NCBI RefSeq assembly: GCF_033546935.1
Contig: NZ_CP137854.1
Coordinates: 4,588,001 to 4,652,000 of the forward strand
Length of the DNA stretch: 64,000 bases
Origin: Xylophilus sp. GOD-11R
GTDB lineage: Bacteria > Pseudomonadota > Gammaproteobacteria > Burkholderiales > Burkholderiaceae_C
Direction: 5' to 3'
Below the pieces are notes generated by a model that made no database searches, was not told the DNA's origin, and worked only from the letters and a program-made list of their open reading frames with translations. Of the stretch, positions 36,286 to 44,627 are shown one piece after another. The position numbers and the translations under genes are program-made. The number at the start of each line of letters is the position of its first letter. Positions within the stretch are counted from its first letter, which is position 1.

Positions 36286-38810
36286 GGGATCGTTTCAGTC
36301 GCGGCCATCGTGGGCACGCAGCGTTCCACGCCGTTGGCCGCCTGCAGGCTGGCGCGCAGGCGTGCACCGGGTTGGCGGGCGAGCAGGACGACGGTCTGCT
36401 CACCGCCCGGCGCCAGGTGAAAGTAGTTGTGGCTGATGCGAAAACCCGGCGCGTCGATGGCAACGGCCTGGGCGAAGCGCGGGCAGCGCACCGTCATGCG
36501 CCAGCGGTCGGGGCCGTCCGGTACGAGGGTGGCGGTCAGGCCCAGGCCGGGCTGCACGGCGAAGCCATGGCCGAGGGGAAAGTAGAAGTCCGACCCAAGC
36601 ACCTGGCCGGTGGCGGTGTCGCTCAGCACGGCATGCGCCACGTCGTGGCCGGCGGGACCGAACCGGTAGGTCCAGGTGCTGTCGGTGAAGTGGCCGAACA
36701 AGGCGTCGCCACGAATCTGCGCGCTGCCGTGCGCCGGCACCTGCAGGGTGGCGCTGCCGTGGGCGACCGGTTTCTCGCCATGGCGGTAGAGCGTGAGCTC
36801 GACCTGGGCGGCAATGGGCCGCGGGCTGTCATTGACGGCGTGCAGCGCCAGGCCGTTCACGCCTTCGTCGGTCATGAACAGGCCCACCGGCGCCATGCCG
36901 CGCTGCAGGTAGAACCAGGCGGCCTTCGGGCAGCCATAGGCGTCGATCACGCCCCAGCCGGCGCCGGGCCAGAGGTCACGCAGAAACCACACGATGGCGC
37001 CGGCGCAGCTCGATCCCTGGCGGCGCCATTCGCGCAGCGCGCCGAGCATGGCCTCGCCGCTGGCCAGGCGGCCGAGGGCCAGGTAGCGCTGCATGTCGGC
37101 GTAGCGCAGCCGCATCGGGTCGACGCCGAACAGCTGCGCCAGGTAATGGTCGCGCACGTCGTCGAAGTCCCAGCCGGCGCTGCTGTCGCGCGGCACGCGG
37201 GCTTTCCAGCGCGGATGGTGCAGGGGCGACTGGCCGTCGGACAGAAAGCGGTCCAGCGTCTCGGGCTCGGGAATGTTGGCGAAGGCCAGGCATTCGGAGG
37301 TGAAGCGCACGCCGCTGCGGCGCGCGTCGGTGATCGGCTGCAGGTAGGCGCCGACGCCGAAGTAATGCGCCGCGCCGGCATCGACCTGGAAGGGCAGCAC
37401 GCCGCCGGCCGGGCTGGAGGGCCAATACGGCACGTCGGGCCGCAGTTGGGCGCCGATGGCGGGCAGTACCTCGCCGAAGAGCCGGTTGCGCCACAGCGGC
37501 TGCTCCAGGCCGAGCATGGCGGCCTGCTGTTCGATCTCGCTGTTGCCGCAGAGCAGGCCGATGCTGGGCGACAGCCGGGTGCGCTGCAGGAACTGCCGCG
37601 CTTCCAGCTCCACCCCGGCGACGAAGCCGGCGTCGTCGGCCGGGTAGTCCATGTTGGCGAACATCCAGTCGTGCCAGAGCAGGATGCCGAACTCGTCGCA
37701 CAGGGCGTAGAAATGGTCGGCCTCGTAGAACATGGTGCCGCCCACCCGCAGCATGTTCATGCCGGCGTCGCGCGCCAGCCGCAGGGTATCGCGCGCGGCG
37801 GCCGGGTCGCCGATCAGGGTGAGGATGTCGGTCGTGGTCCAGCAGGCTCCGCGGCAGAACACACGCACGCCGTTGATGTCGAGCGCGAAGTCGTCGCTCT
37901 GGCTGTGCAGGGTGACGCTGCGAAAACCGGTACGGCCCAGGTCGCGGTGAATCACGGTGCCGGCGGCCCACACGCGCACGTCGACCTGGTAGAGCGCCGG
38001 CTCGCCGTGGGTGTGCGGCCACCAGCGCTGCGCCGATGCCACCGTGACGCCGCCGCTCGCGGCCCAGTGCCGGGCGTCGAGGCGGCGCAGCGTCAGCGGC
38101 GCCCGCGCGTCGCCCACGGCCAGTTCGGCAGCGAGGTCGGCCGCCGTGTCGTCGCCGGTGACGTGCAGCACGCCGTCGAAGGCGACCACGCCGGCATCGC
38201 CTTGCAGCGAGGCGACGGCGTCGCAGCGCAGCCATTCGACGGTGCCGCGTTGCAACAGCCGCACCGGCTTCCAGGGCCCGATGGCGGGCGCGGCCGGCGA
38301 CCAGCCGGGAATGCGGCCGAGCAGGCTGGCGCGGATCCAGCGCAGCTGCTGCTGTTCGACCAGCCGGGTGCGCCAGCGCGGGCGCGGCCGGCGCGCGGCG
38401 AGCGCCTGCTGCACCGAGGCGAAGCGGATCAGCAAGGTATGGCTGCCGGCGGCCAGGCGCCCGGTGACGTCGACTTCGTGGGCCAGGAACATATTGTCCG
38501 AGCGCAGGATGGATTCGCCGTCGAGCCAGCATTCGGCGAGCGTGGCCAGGCCTTCGAAGACCAGCACCGTGCCGGCTTGCGACGGCGTGGTCACGTCGAA
38601 GCGGGCCCGAAACCAGACGTCCTGCGTGTCCAGCGGCGGCAGCCGGTCGAAATCGGCCTGGCCGCCGGCGAAGAGCGCGGCCATGGCCGTGCCCGGCACG
38701 ACGGCGGGCGTCCAGGCGGATTCGAGCTCGGACAGCGCGGCCGGGTCGGCCGCGACGCCGGCCGGCAGCACGGCCATGGTCCACTCGGCGACCAGGGCGG
38801 TGGGCGTCAT
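36282..38810 (-). CDS. Glycoside hydrolase family 2 protein, beta-mannosidase-like
   Basis: An 842-residue GH2-type protein with N-terminal jelly-roll, Ig-like and TIM-barrel regions. The likely acid/base glutamate is in LLCGNSEIEQQ at about residue 421, and the likely nucleophile in RFTSECLAFANIPEPETL near 503. Both fit the beta-mannosidase branch, though the surrounding residues are divergent. There is no signal peptide, so it should be cytoplasmic. It sits between the DUF1839 gene (13-base gap) and the two-domain hydrolase (4-base overlap), so it belongs to the carrier-protein operon. It may trim or transfer a sugar on the pathway product rather than degrade polysaccharide. Confidence 0.8.
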   Translation of the reverse strand: MTPTALVAEWTMAVLPAGVAADPAALSELESAWTPAVVPGTAMAALFAGGQADFDRLPPLDTQDVWFRARFDVTTPSQAGTVLVFEGLATLAECWLDGESILRSDNMFLAHEVDVTGRLAAGSHTLLIRFASVQQALAARRPRPRWRTRLVEQQQLRWIRASLLGRIPGWSPAAPAIGPWKPVRLLQRGTVEWLRCDAVASLQGDAGVVAFDGVLHVTGDDTAADLAAELAVGDARAPLTLRRLDARHWAASGGVTVASAQRWWPHTHGEPALYQVDVRVWAAGTVIHRDLGRTGFRSVTLHSQSDDFALDINGVRVFCRGACWTTTDILTLIGDPAAARDTLRLARDAGMNMLRVGGTMFYEADHFYALCDEFGILLWHDWMFANMDYPADDAGFVAGVELEARQFLQRTRLSPSIGLLCGNSEIEQQAAMLGLEQPLWRNRLFGEVLPAIGAQLRPDVPYWPSSPAGGVLPFQVDAGAAHYFGVGAYLQPITDARRSGVRFTSECLAFANIPEPETLDRFLSDGQSPLHHPRWKARVPRDSSAGWDFDDVRDHYLAQLFGVDPMRLRYADMQRYLALGRLASGEAMLGALREWRRQGSSCAGAIVWFLRDLWPGAGWGVIDAYGCPKAAWFYLQRGMAPVGLFMTDEGVNGLALHAVNDSPRPIAAQVELTLYRHGEKPVAHGSATLQVPAHGSAQIRGDALFGHFTDSTWTYRFGPAGHDVAHAVLSDTATGQVLGSDFYFPLGHGFAVQPGLGLTATLVPDGPDRWRMTVRCPRFAQAVAIDAPGFRISHNYFHLAPGGEQTVVLLARQPGARLRASLQAANGVERCVPTMAATETIP

Positions 38811-38823
38811 CGTGCCGCCTCGA

Positions 38824-39852
38824 TCAGCCGTAGAGCCGCCGCAGGCTGTCGGTGCCGGTGGACCATGCGCGGGCCATGCCCTCCAGCAGTTCCTGCGACT
38901 GGATGGCGCGGCCGTTGTTCACCGCGCGGGCGGTCTTGAGCAGCAGCGCCTTGGTGCCGGCCGATATCTCCTGGAACGCCTCGCGGGCCACGCCCAGGCC
39001 CGGCTGGCCAGCGCCCGAGAGCCAGTCCAGGTAGCTGGCCGCCAGCTCGAAGTTGGCGCCGAGCTGGCGCATCGTGGCGAAGGCGTAGCGGTGGTAGAAG
39101 GGCAGGCCCTCGCGCTGCAGCCAGGCGACGTCGTCCGGGAACCGTCGTGCAAAACGCTCGATCGGGTTGTGCGCGGGCAGGCGCTGCAGGTGCGAGCGCA
39201 GCAGGCGCAGCGAGGTGGTCACCAGCTCGTCATGCGGCGGGCGGCGCAGCCGGTCCACCCGCACGAACTCGGCGAAGAAGGGCATGTAGGCCGGATCGTC
39301 CGCGTAGCCGAGCCGGAACAGGTGCGTGAAGTCGTCGCCCGACAGCTCGAAATAGCCGGCGTTGTGGAAGTAGCCGAGCCGGCGCTGCGCGAGGTCGATC
39401 GCGTTGATGACGATGGTGCTCTTGGTGTGCTGCTCGCGGTAGTCGGTACCGGCGGTGTCGGGCATCCAGAAGGCGTCGGCCTCGGTGATGACCAGCTTGC
39501 CTTCGGCCACGTGGTGCAGCGCATGGTCGAGGATGTTGCCGCGCCACACGTTGAGCTCTTCCACCTCGATGCCGTAGACCTCCTGCAGGTCGCGGTGCGG
39601 TGGCTTGAAGAAGGTCCACTGGTCGCCCTCGAAGCCCAGCGCCACGGTAAAGCCCAGCATCGCCTCGGGTTGCAGGCCGAGCGCGTGCAGCGCCTCGATC
39701 CACACGTCGGCATAGCAGTTCTTCTGCACCCAGGCCTGGTCTTCGCGGTGCAGCGGGTGCACGCGGTAGTCGGCAGCCGACAGCGGCACCACCGCGCAGG
39801 CGGCGGGCGAGGCCGCGACCGCCGCTTCTTCCAGGGGCAGGGTGGCGCTCAT
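38824..39852 (-). CDS. DUF1839 family protein
   Basis: A 342-residue soluble protein. The N-terminal part has HREDQAWVQKNCYADVWIEA at about residues 35-54 and ALGFEGDQWTFFKPPHRDLQ at about 71-90. A middle block is FELSGDDFTHLFRLGY. These match DUF1839, which I recall as occurring next to amino acid:carrier-protein ligases and carrier proteins. Its reaction is unknown; a condensing or transferase role acting on the carrier-bound aminoacyl group is a reasonable guess. It is four bases from the ligase gene and 13 from the GH2 gene. Confidence 0.75.
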   Translation of the reverse strand: MSATLPLEEAAVAASPAACAVVPLSAADYRVHPLHREDQAWVQKNCYADVWIEALHALGLQPEAMLGFTVALGFEGDQWTFFKPPHRDLQEVYGIEVEELNVWRGNILDHALHHVAEGKLVITEADAFWMPDTAGTDYREQHTKSTIVINAIDLAQRRLGYFHNAGYFELSGDDFTHLFRLGYADDPAYMPFFAEFVRVDRLRRPPHDELVTTSLRLLRSHLQRLPAHNPIERFARRFPDDVAWLQREGLPFYHRYAFATMRQLGANFELAASYLDWLSGAGQPGLGVAREAFQEISAGTKALLLKTARAVNNGRAIQSQELLEGMARAWSTGTDSLRRLYG

Positions 39853-39856
39853 CGCG

Positions 39857-40762
39857 TCAGGTCCAGAGCTGTGCGCGCACGTCCTCGGGCCAGGCGGCCG
39901 GGTCGAAGCCGTGGTGTTTGAACAGCGCCATGCAGACGCGCTCCAGGCCGAAGCCCAGGCAGGCGGTCTGCGCGAGTTCGCCGGTGGACTGGCGAATCTC
40001 GAAGGTGCTGGAGAAGTAGTCCTGGTGGTAGTTGAAGGAGCAGACCGCGGTTGGCTTCTCTTCGGAGATCACCGGCACCACCACTTCGAACTTGAGCTTC
40101 TGCTCGCGCTGCGCGTTGGCGAGAATCTTGCCGACGCGGCCGAAGAAGGGGTCGGTGGCGACCTCTTCGTTGGCCGGCAGGCCGAGCGAGCGCAGCAGAT
40201 CCAGGCCACGCTGCAGCCACATGTCGCGCCAGGCCAGCACCTCGTCGGGCGAGCCCACGCGCACGAACTCGCGCACACGGAAAGCCTGCATGCGGGTCGG
40301 CTCGTCGGATGGCTCGTGGCGGAACACCCAGTGCGTCATGTCCACCAGCCGCCCGCCTGCCGGCAGCGTGCCGGTGAAGCTGGGGTAGACCGGGTAGCAG
40401 GCGGCCGGAATCAGGACCACGCCGGTCCGCGCCATCAGGTCGTCGTAGGACTCGCCGTCGGCGATGCGCTGCACCAGCTTGGGATGGTCGGACGCGCAGC
40501 CGCAGAAGCTCACCACGCCCATCGCCAGCTGCGGGAACGACTTCATGTAGCCGCTCTTCTCGAACACGCCACGGGCGAGCGTGGGCGGAAAGGTGAACTT
40601 CTCCGCGCCGTCGGCCTCGGCCACGCGGCCGACCAGCGCGTTGAAGCGCTCCAGCACGTCCTCGAAGACGGCGTTGCGGCCGAACACGCCGGGCTCGCCC
40701 GAAGGCACGATCAGGCCGTGGGCGACCAATCCGTCGTAAAGCGATTTGGAGTCGTACTGCAT
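39857..40762 (-). CDS. Amino acid--[acyl-carrier-protein] ligase (class II aaRS-like)
   Basis: A 301-residue homologue of the catalytic core of atypical seryl-tRNA synthetase without the tRNA-binding arm. Such enzymes activate an amino acid with ATP and load it onto the phosphopantetheine of a small carrier protein. Class II motif 2 is FRVREFVRVG (about 161-170) and motif 3 is GFGLERVCMALF (about 270-281). Candidate zinc ligands, by analogy with the Bradyrhizobium enzyme, are Cys122, Glu165 and Cys268. The carrier protein is encoded two genes upstream. The amino acid cannot be deduced; characterised relatives use glycine or alanine. Confidence 0.85.
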   Translation of the reverse strand: MQYDSKSLYDGLVAHGLIVPSGEPGVFGRNAVFEDVLERFNALVGRVAEADGAEKFTFPPTLARGVFEKSGYMKSFPQLAMGVVSFCGCASDHPKLVQRIADGESYDDLMARTGVVLIPAACYPVYPSFTGTLPAGGRLVDMTHWVFRHEPSDEPTRMQAFRVREFVRVGSPDEVLAWRDMWLQRGLDLLRSLGLPANEEVATDPFFGRVGKILANAQREQKLKFEVVVPVISEEKPTAVCSFNYHQDYFSSTFEIRQSTGELAQTACLGFGLERVCMALFKHHGFDPAAWPEDVRAQLWT

Positions 40763-40769
40763 GGAACTC

Positions 40770-41942
40770 TCAGGTGTCCTTGTAGACCAGCAGCATCGAG
40801 GCGCTGCGGGCGTAGATGCGGTCGTTGCCCACCATCAGCTGGGCCGAATGGGCGTCGCGCAGATGGCGGCCCAGGCTGAACTTGCTGTCGTTCTTGTAGC
40901 CCTGGATGCCGCAGATCAGCAGCGCCTCGTGCACCACCTGCACCATCAGCGTGGAGCAGGAGATCTTGAGGTTGTTCATCTTGAGCGCGAAGCCGATCGT
41001 CAGCAGCGACTCGTTGCCCGCGTCGCTGGCCTGCAGCTCCTGGCATTCGCGCGCCACGTCGTGCACGTTGGAGCGCATCGACTGCAGCGTGTTGGAGAGC
41101 TCGGCCAGGCGCAGCGCGGTCGGCGGCATGGTGCCCGGATCGCGCCGTGCCGCCGCCCGCACGAAGGCCGCCGCACGCGACATGGCGTCGGTGGCGATGC
41201 CCAGCCACAGGCCCGACCACAGGATGTGCGAGTACGGCACCATGGTCTGGCTCGACGAATCGGCGTAGTCGCCCGGCAGGATCTGCGCCGCCTGCCCGCG
41301 CGAGCGGAAACGGAAACCCGGGCTGCAGGTGCCGCGCATGCCCAGGGTGTCCCACTGCGAGGTCTGCTCCAGCGTGAACTGGCCCTTGCGCGCCAGCACC
41401 ATCACCTGGTCGCTGCGGGCGGCGCCCGGGTCGCGCCGGCAGGTCACCAGCAGGTCATCGGCGTGCGCACCGTAGGAGACAGTGGTCGCGTCCTTGTTGA
41501 GCACGAATTCGTCGCCGTGGACTTCCACCGCGCAGATGCTGGAACGGGTGTCGCCGCCGATGCCGACCTCCGACGTGATCGAGCCGATCAGCAGTTGCCG
41601 CTCGACGAGTTCACGGCAGTAGTCGCGAAAGTATTCGGAGCCCAGGCCGTGCCGCACCACGCAGGCGACCTGGATCTGGTGCATGGCGAACACCATGGCG
41701 CTGGCCGCGCAGTACTGGCCGAGCGCGGTGCAAACAGCGGTCAGTTCCAGCATGCCCATGCCCATGCCGCCGAGCTCCACCGGCACCAGGGCCGACAGCA
41801 GCCTGGCTTCCTTCAGCGCGGCGATGGATTCGGCGGGAAAGCGCGCGTTGCGGTCCACGTCGGCCGCATGCAGCGCCGAGATCTCGCTGCCGATGCGGTG
41901 GGCGAGCGCGACGGCGGCGCCCTGCTTGGAGTCCTGGCTCAT
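40770..41942 (-). CDS. Acyl-CoA dehydrogenase family protein
   Basis: A 390-residue flavoprotein with the acyl-CoA dehydrogenase fold: helical N-terminus, a beta domain with GSITSEVGIGGDTRSS, and a C-terminal helical domain containing ICGIQGYKNDSKFSLGRHLR. The GRHLRDAHSA-LMVGNDRI ending is what I recall of the subgroup encoded next to aminoacyl carrier proteins. The likely substrate is therefore an aminoacyl thioester on the carrier rather than a fatty acyl-CoA; dehydrogenation there would give an imino or enamide product. It is seven bases upstream of the ligase gene and 31 downstream of the carrier gene. Confidence 0.82.
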   Translation of the reverse strand: MSQDSKQGAAVALAHRIGSEISALHAADVDRNARFPAESIAALKEARLLSALVPVELGGMGMGMLELTAVCTALGQYCAASAMVFAMHQIQVACVVRHGLGSEYFRDYCRELVERQLLIGSITSEVGIGGDTRSSICAVEVHGDEFVLNKDATTVSYGAHADDLLVTCRRDPGAARSDQVMVLARKGQFTLEQTSQWDTLGMRGTCSPGFRFRSRGQAAQILPGDYADSSSQTMVPYSHILWSGLWLGIATDAMSRAAAFVRAAARRDPGTMPPTALRLAELSNTLQSMRSNVHDVARECQELQASDAGNESLLTIGFALKMNNLKISCSTLMVQVVHEALLICGIQGYKNDSKFSLGRHLRDAHSAQLMVGNDRIYARSASMLLVYKDT

Positions 41943-41973
41943 GGCGGTGCGACGGTGGGCGAGCGCGGGGCGC

Positions 41974-42216
41974 TCAGTCCGTCAGTTCCTCGATCGCCTC
42001 GCGGATCGCCGCGATGCTGCCGAACACACCGCGCTTGAGCATGCGGTCCGGGAACTCGATGTCGAACTTGCCTTCGAGCGCCAGCATCACGTTGACGCTG
42101 GCGTGCGAGGTCAGGCCCGCCTGGTAGAGGTCGCTGTCTTCGGCCAGCGTGGCGACGTCGGCGGACAGGCGCCCGTGGTCCTTGAGAATCTGGCGGATGT
42201 CGTCGGTGGTGCTCAA
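41974..42216 (-). CDS. Acyl/aminoacyl carrier protein
   Basis: An 80-residue stand-alone carrier protein. The attachment serine is S37 in DLYQAGLTSHASVNVMLALE, where the usual DSL motif is replaced by LTS, as in carrier proteins paired with aaRS-like ligases. It starts with TTG at 42216 (LSTTDDIRQILKDHG); a GGGATAA ribosome binding site lies just upstream and no ATG is available nearby. The acpS-like gene 97 bases upstream would convert it to the holo form and the ligase two genes downstream would load it. Confidence 0.88.
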   Translation of the reverse strand: MSTTDDIRQILKDHGRLSADVATLAEDSDLYQAGLTSHASVNVMLALEGKFDIEFPDRMLKRGVFGSIAAIREAIEELTD

Positions 42217-42313
42217 TTTCTTATCCCGGTAAATCTCAAGCGCACTTATAACGTTTGCTTACTGCGCGGAGTCTATTCCAGCCAGCAAGCGATTGCACTC
42301 GAAGTCGACCGGA

Positions 42314-42700
42314 TCAGTTCGTCACTGTGGCGGCGACCACCGCGACGGCCGCCGAGCGTTCGTGGCTCAGGCACACGGAAAAATGGGTCAGGCCACCGGC
42401 CTCGGCCAAGCGCCGGGCGGCGTCGTGCAAATGCAACTCGCACCAGCCGCCGGGCATCTTGACCACTTCGATGGAGCGCCAGGGGATGCCGCCGTCCGGG
42501 GGGCGGAGCACTTTCATGCAGGCTTCCTTGGCGGCGAAGCGTGCGGCCAGGCGTTGGGCCATTTCGGTGCCGCCGGCCTCGCAGTAGGCGATCTCGGCGT
42601 CGGTGAAGATGCGCTCGAGGTAGCGGCGGCCGAAGCGGTCGCAGGATTCGGCGATGGAGGCGATTTCCACCAGGTCGGTGCCTACGCGGACTTGGGTCAT
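42314..42700 (-). CDS. Holo-[acyl-carrier-protein] synthase-like phosphopantetheinyl transferase
   Basis: A 128-residue AcpS-type enzyme. GTDLVEI at residues 7-13 carries the magnesium-binding Asp, and RFAAKEACMKVL at about 54-65 carries the catalytic Lys and metal-binding Glu. It transfers 4'-phosphopantetheine from CoA to a carrier serine. Housekeeping acpS is usually next to pdxJ or recO; here it heads the aminoacyl-carrier cluster, so it is probably a dedicated second copy. The 97-base gap to the carrier gene contains A/T-rich sequence that could hold a second promoter. Confidence 0.88.
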   Translation of the reverse strand: MTQVRVGTDLVEIASIAESCDRFGRRYLERIFTDAEIAYCEAGGTEMAQRLAARFAAKEACMKVLRPPDGGIPWRSIEVVKMPGGWCELHLHDAARRLAEAGGLTHFSVCLSHERSAAVAVVAATVTN

Positions 42701-42770
42701 GGCTTGGGGGATTTTGTTTTTCTGCCGAGGCGGCTTGTGGACTTTGCTCTTTTCTGAGCTGGCTGCTTCT

Positions 42771-43033
42771 TTCTTCTTTTCTTCTCTTTGCCGACGGTGG
42801 AGCTGGGGGCTTGCGCGCCCCCAGACCCGCGGTGACTTTCTTTCCTCGGAAAGAAAGTCACCAAAGAAACGCCAAGACGAGCTCGAGGCTCGGTCGGGCC
42901 ATCGCTTCGCTCGGCCTGGGGAATGTGCCTTCGGGACGCTCTAACGGCAACAGTTTGGACAAGGGTCGATCCAGTGCCTCTGCCCCTGCTTCGCAGGGTC
43001 GGGGCTGAGAGGGTAAGGACAGGCGACCGCACT
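42771..43033. repeat. Left arm of a long inverted repeat
   Basis: This arm starts with pyrimidine tails and the core GTGGAGCTGGGGGC...GCGCCCCCAGACCCGCGGTGA. It goes on through a hairpin GACTTTCTTTCC...GGAAAGAAAGTC and GAGCTCGAGGCTCGGTCGGG and ends at CGACCGCACT (43024-43033). The whole arm recurs in inverted orientation from 43201 onward. The pieces are imperfectly identical, so the duplication is old. The stretch from 42701 to 43418 contains this arm, the spacer and most of the right arm, and no gene. Confidence 0.75.
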
Positions 43034-43200
43034 GAGCACGGTGAGGGGGCCGCGCTGATTCGATCGCCGCGCGCGCTGCGCACCGTGGTCCAGGTCACGC
43101 CTTGATGGCCCACCCGCTTGTGCGCTGCTTCGGGTCGATGTTCGAGCGCCACGCCCAGTATTCCGCCAGGGCACTTCGCATGGCGCCTGCGCGCGCCGCC

Positions 43201-43403
43201 AGTGCGGTCGCCTGTTCTTACCCTCTCAGCCTTGACCCGCGAAGCGGGGCCATGGCTCTGGATCGACCCTTGTCCAAACTGTTGCCGCTAGAGCGTTCGA
43301 AGGCACATTCCCTAGGCCGAGCGAAGCAATGGCCCGACCGAGCCTCGAGCTCGTCTTCCAGGCAACTTTCTTTGGTGACTTTCTTTTTTGCCAGAAAAGA
43401 AAG
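43201..43403. repeat. Right arm of the inverted repeat, part 1
   Basis: AGTGCGGTCG (43201-43210) is the exact reverse complement of the left arm end at 43024-43033. The homology continues through GGATCGACCCTTGTCCAAAC, CGAGCCTCGAGCTCGTCTTC and the hairpin GACTTTCTTTTTTGCC...AAAGAAAG. It stops at 43403, where the IS110 element begins. The 167-base spacer between the arms (43034-43200) has no gene I can support. Confidence 0.75.
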
Positions 43404-43418
43404 ACACCGTGTTGATCG

Positions 43419-44399
43419 TCAAGCCCTGGCCGAGCAAGCCAGGCTCGGATCGAACGGTTTTCCCGATCGAAGTACGCCAAAAGCGATCGCCAGCAACTTA
43501 TGCATGCACGCCACCAAAACGACCTTGTTGGGTTTGTTCTGCGCCTTCAGACGTTGGCTGAAGGCCTTGATCACCGGGTTGAAGCGGCTGGCCGTCATGG
43601 CCGGGAAGTACAGCGCCTTCTTCAGTTCTCGATGCCCCTGCGCATGCGTGCCGTGATGCTTGTTGAGCGATGTGCCCGACTGCCTGATCAACGGCGAGAC
43701 ACTCGCATACGCCGCCAGCGCCTTGGCCGACTTGAACCGTTCGGGACGTCCGATGTAGGCCAGCAATTGCGCCACCGTCCGCTCTCCAATGCCCGGAATG
43801 CTCTGCAGCAGGCCGTCACGCCTTTGAAGATCGGGATCGTCGTCGATGGTCCGGCGGATCCTGCGCTGGACTTCCTCGATCGATTTCGTGAGCACTTCGA
43901 TCATCTCCTGCAGCGAAGCCTGCACCGCACCGTGCGCCACGTCCAGGCGATTGAGCTCGCTCTGGCGCATCTGCTGCAGCGTGTCCAGTCGCGCCACGAG
44001 TGCCTGCAACTCCCGCACCGCCTTGCTCGGCGCCTCCCACGCCTCAGGCCGCGTCATCCGGCAGAACCTCGCCAGGCTCCTGGCGTCCGCACTGTCGGTC
44101 TTGTTGCGCGTGCCCTCCACCTCGATGAAGCGCTTGACCTTCATCGGGTTGGCTACCGAGACCAGAACACCCCGGTCATGAAGCGCGAGCGCGAGCAGCT
44201 CGTGGTACGTGCCGGTGGCCTCCATGCAGACATGCACCTGCGAGATGCCGCCCGCAACGTGTGCGGCCAACCAGTCGAGCAAGGCCGCACAACCGCCCGC
44301 CGTGTTGGCAAAAACCTTCGTCCTGTACTTGCCCTGTTCATTGAGCAATGCCGCATCGAGCTTGGCCTTGCTGACATCCACGCCCACTTGAGAGTTCAT
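43419..44399 (-). CDS. IS110-family DEDD recombinase (transposase)
   Basis: A 326-residue IS110 transposase. The RuvC-like N-terminal domain starts MNSQVGVDVSKAKLDAAL with the first catalytic Asp; CMEATGTYH holds the Glu and NKTDSADARSLARF the later Asp pair. The C-terminal Tnp20-like domain has the helix-hairpin-helix region LLQSIPGIGERTVAQLLAYI and the conserved serine in ASVSPLIRQSGTSL. The start at 44399 was chosen for the standard N-terminus. It appears intact. The recombinase acts with a structured RNA encoded upstream of it, at the left end of the element. Confidence 0.92.
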   Translation of the reverse strand: MNSQVGVDVSKAKLDAALLNEQGKYRTKVFANTAGGCAALLDWLAAHVAGGISQVHVCMEATGTYHELLALALHDRGVLVSVANPMKVKRFIEVEGTRNKTDSADARSLARFCRMTRPEAWEAPSKAVRELQALVARLDTLQQMRQSELNRLDVAHGAVQASLQEMIEVLTKSIEEVQRRIRRTIDDDPDLQRRDGLLQSIPGIGERTVAQLLAYIGRPERFKSAKALAAYASVSPLIRQSGTSLNKHHGTHAQGHRELKKALYFPAMTASRFNPVIKAFSQRLKAQNKPNKVVLVACMHKLLAIAFGVLRSGKPFDPSLACSARA

Positions 44400-44429
44400 C
44401 GCCGTGACTCCGCAAAAACGCACGCTATC

Positions 44430-44615
44430 CGACTCTCCCAACCTGATACGCGGGGTCAGCCAGCGGCCCGCGCGGGCCGCTGGCGCCCCAAGACACCGTT
44501 CGAGCTACGACGTCGAATCCGTCACCGTGCACCAGTCTTTCTTGCAGGATCTGATCCCAAGTTACCGCACAGGGTCACCGCAACGGGCCTCCTTCGCGCG
44601 AAGGGAAGCTGGCCC
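44430..44615 (-). ncRNA. Candidate bridge RNA of the IS110 element
   Basis: Reading 5'-3' on the minus strand: a hairpin (14-base palindrome, 44591-44604), then GCGGTAACTT (44568-44559) identical to the target left of the insertion plus the CT core. A small stem (44557-44547) follows, and then AAGAAAG (44543-44537), complementary to core plus right target. Next come ACGGTGTCT (44499-44491), identical to the element's right end plus core, a 22-base perfect palindrome (44482-44461), and GTATCAG (44449-44443), complementary to core plus left end. This is the order LTG, RTG, LDG, RDG of the IS621 bridge RNA. Outer limits are approximate. Confidence 0.75.
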
Positions 44616-44627
44616 ACAAGGTATCAG

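Larger units (their letters stand above)
43404..44627 (-). mobile_element. IS110-family insertion sequence
   Basis: The ends are inferred from the interrupted repeat: the right arm stops at 43403 and resumes at 44628. The 1,224-base insert has the size of an IS110 element. In the orientation of its gene it starts CTGATACC and ends ACACGGTGT, and it is flanked by a duplicated CT dinucleotide. There are no terminal inverted repeats or larger target duplication, as expected for the family. It holds the recombinase (43419-44399) and a 225-base left end with a bridge RNA candidate. Confidence 0.85.

Noticed and set aside
36372..38939. An 855-codon plus-strand frame opposite the GH2 gene
   Set aside because: It has no domain and no start signal, and the GH2 protein on the other strand is clear.
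43102..43656. A 184-codon plus-strand frame between the repeat arms and the IS gene
   Set aside because: It covers the spacer, the right arm of the repeat and antisense of the transposase; nothing protein-like is seen.
43401..44499. Ten-base direct repeat AAGACACCGT at 43401 and 44490 read as a target-site duplication
   Set aside because: The element would then be too short and its left end would lie inside the RNA region. The interrupted repeat places the ends at 43404 and 44627, and the internal copy is better explained as the donor guide.
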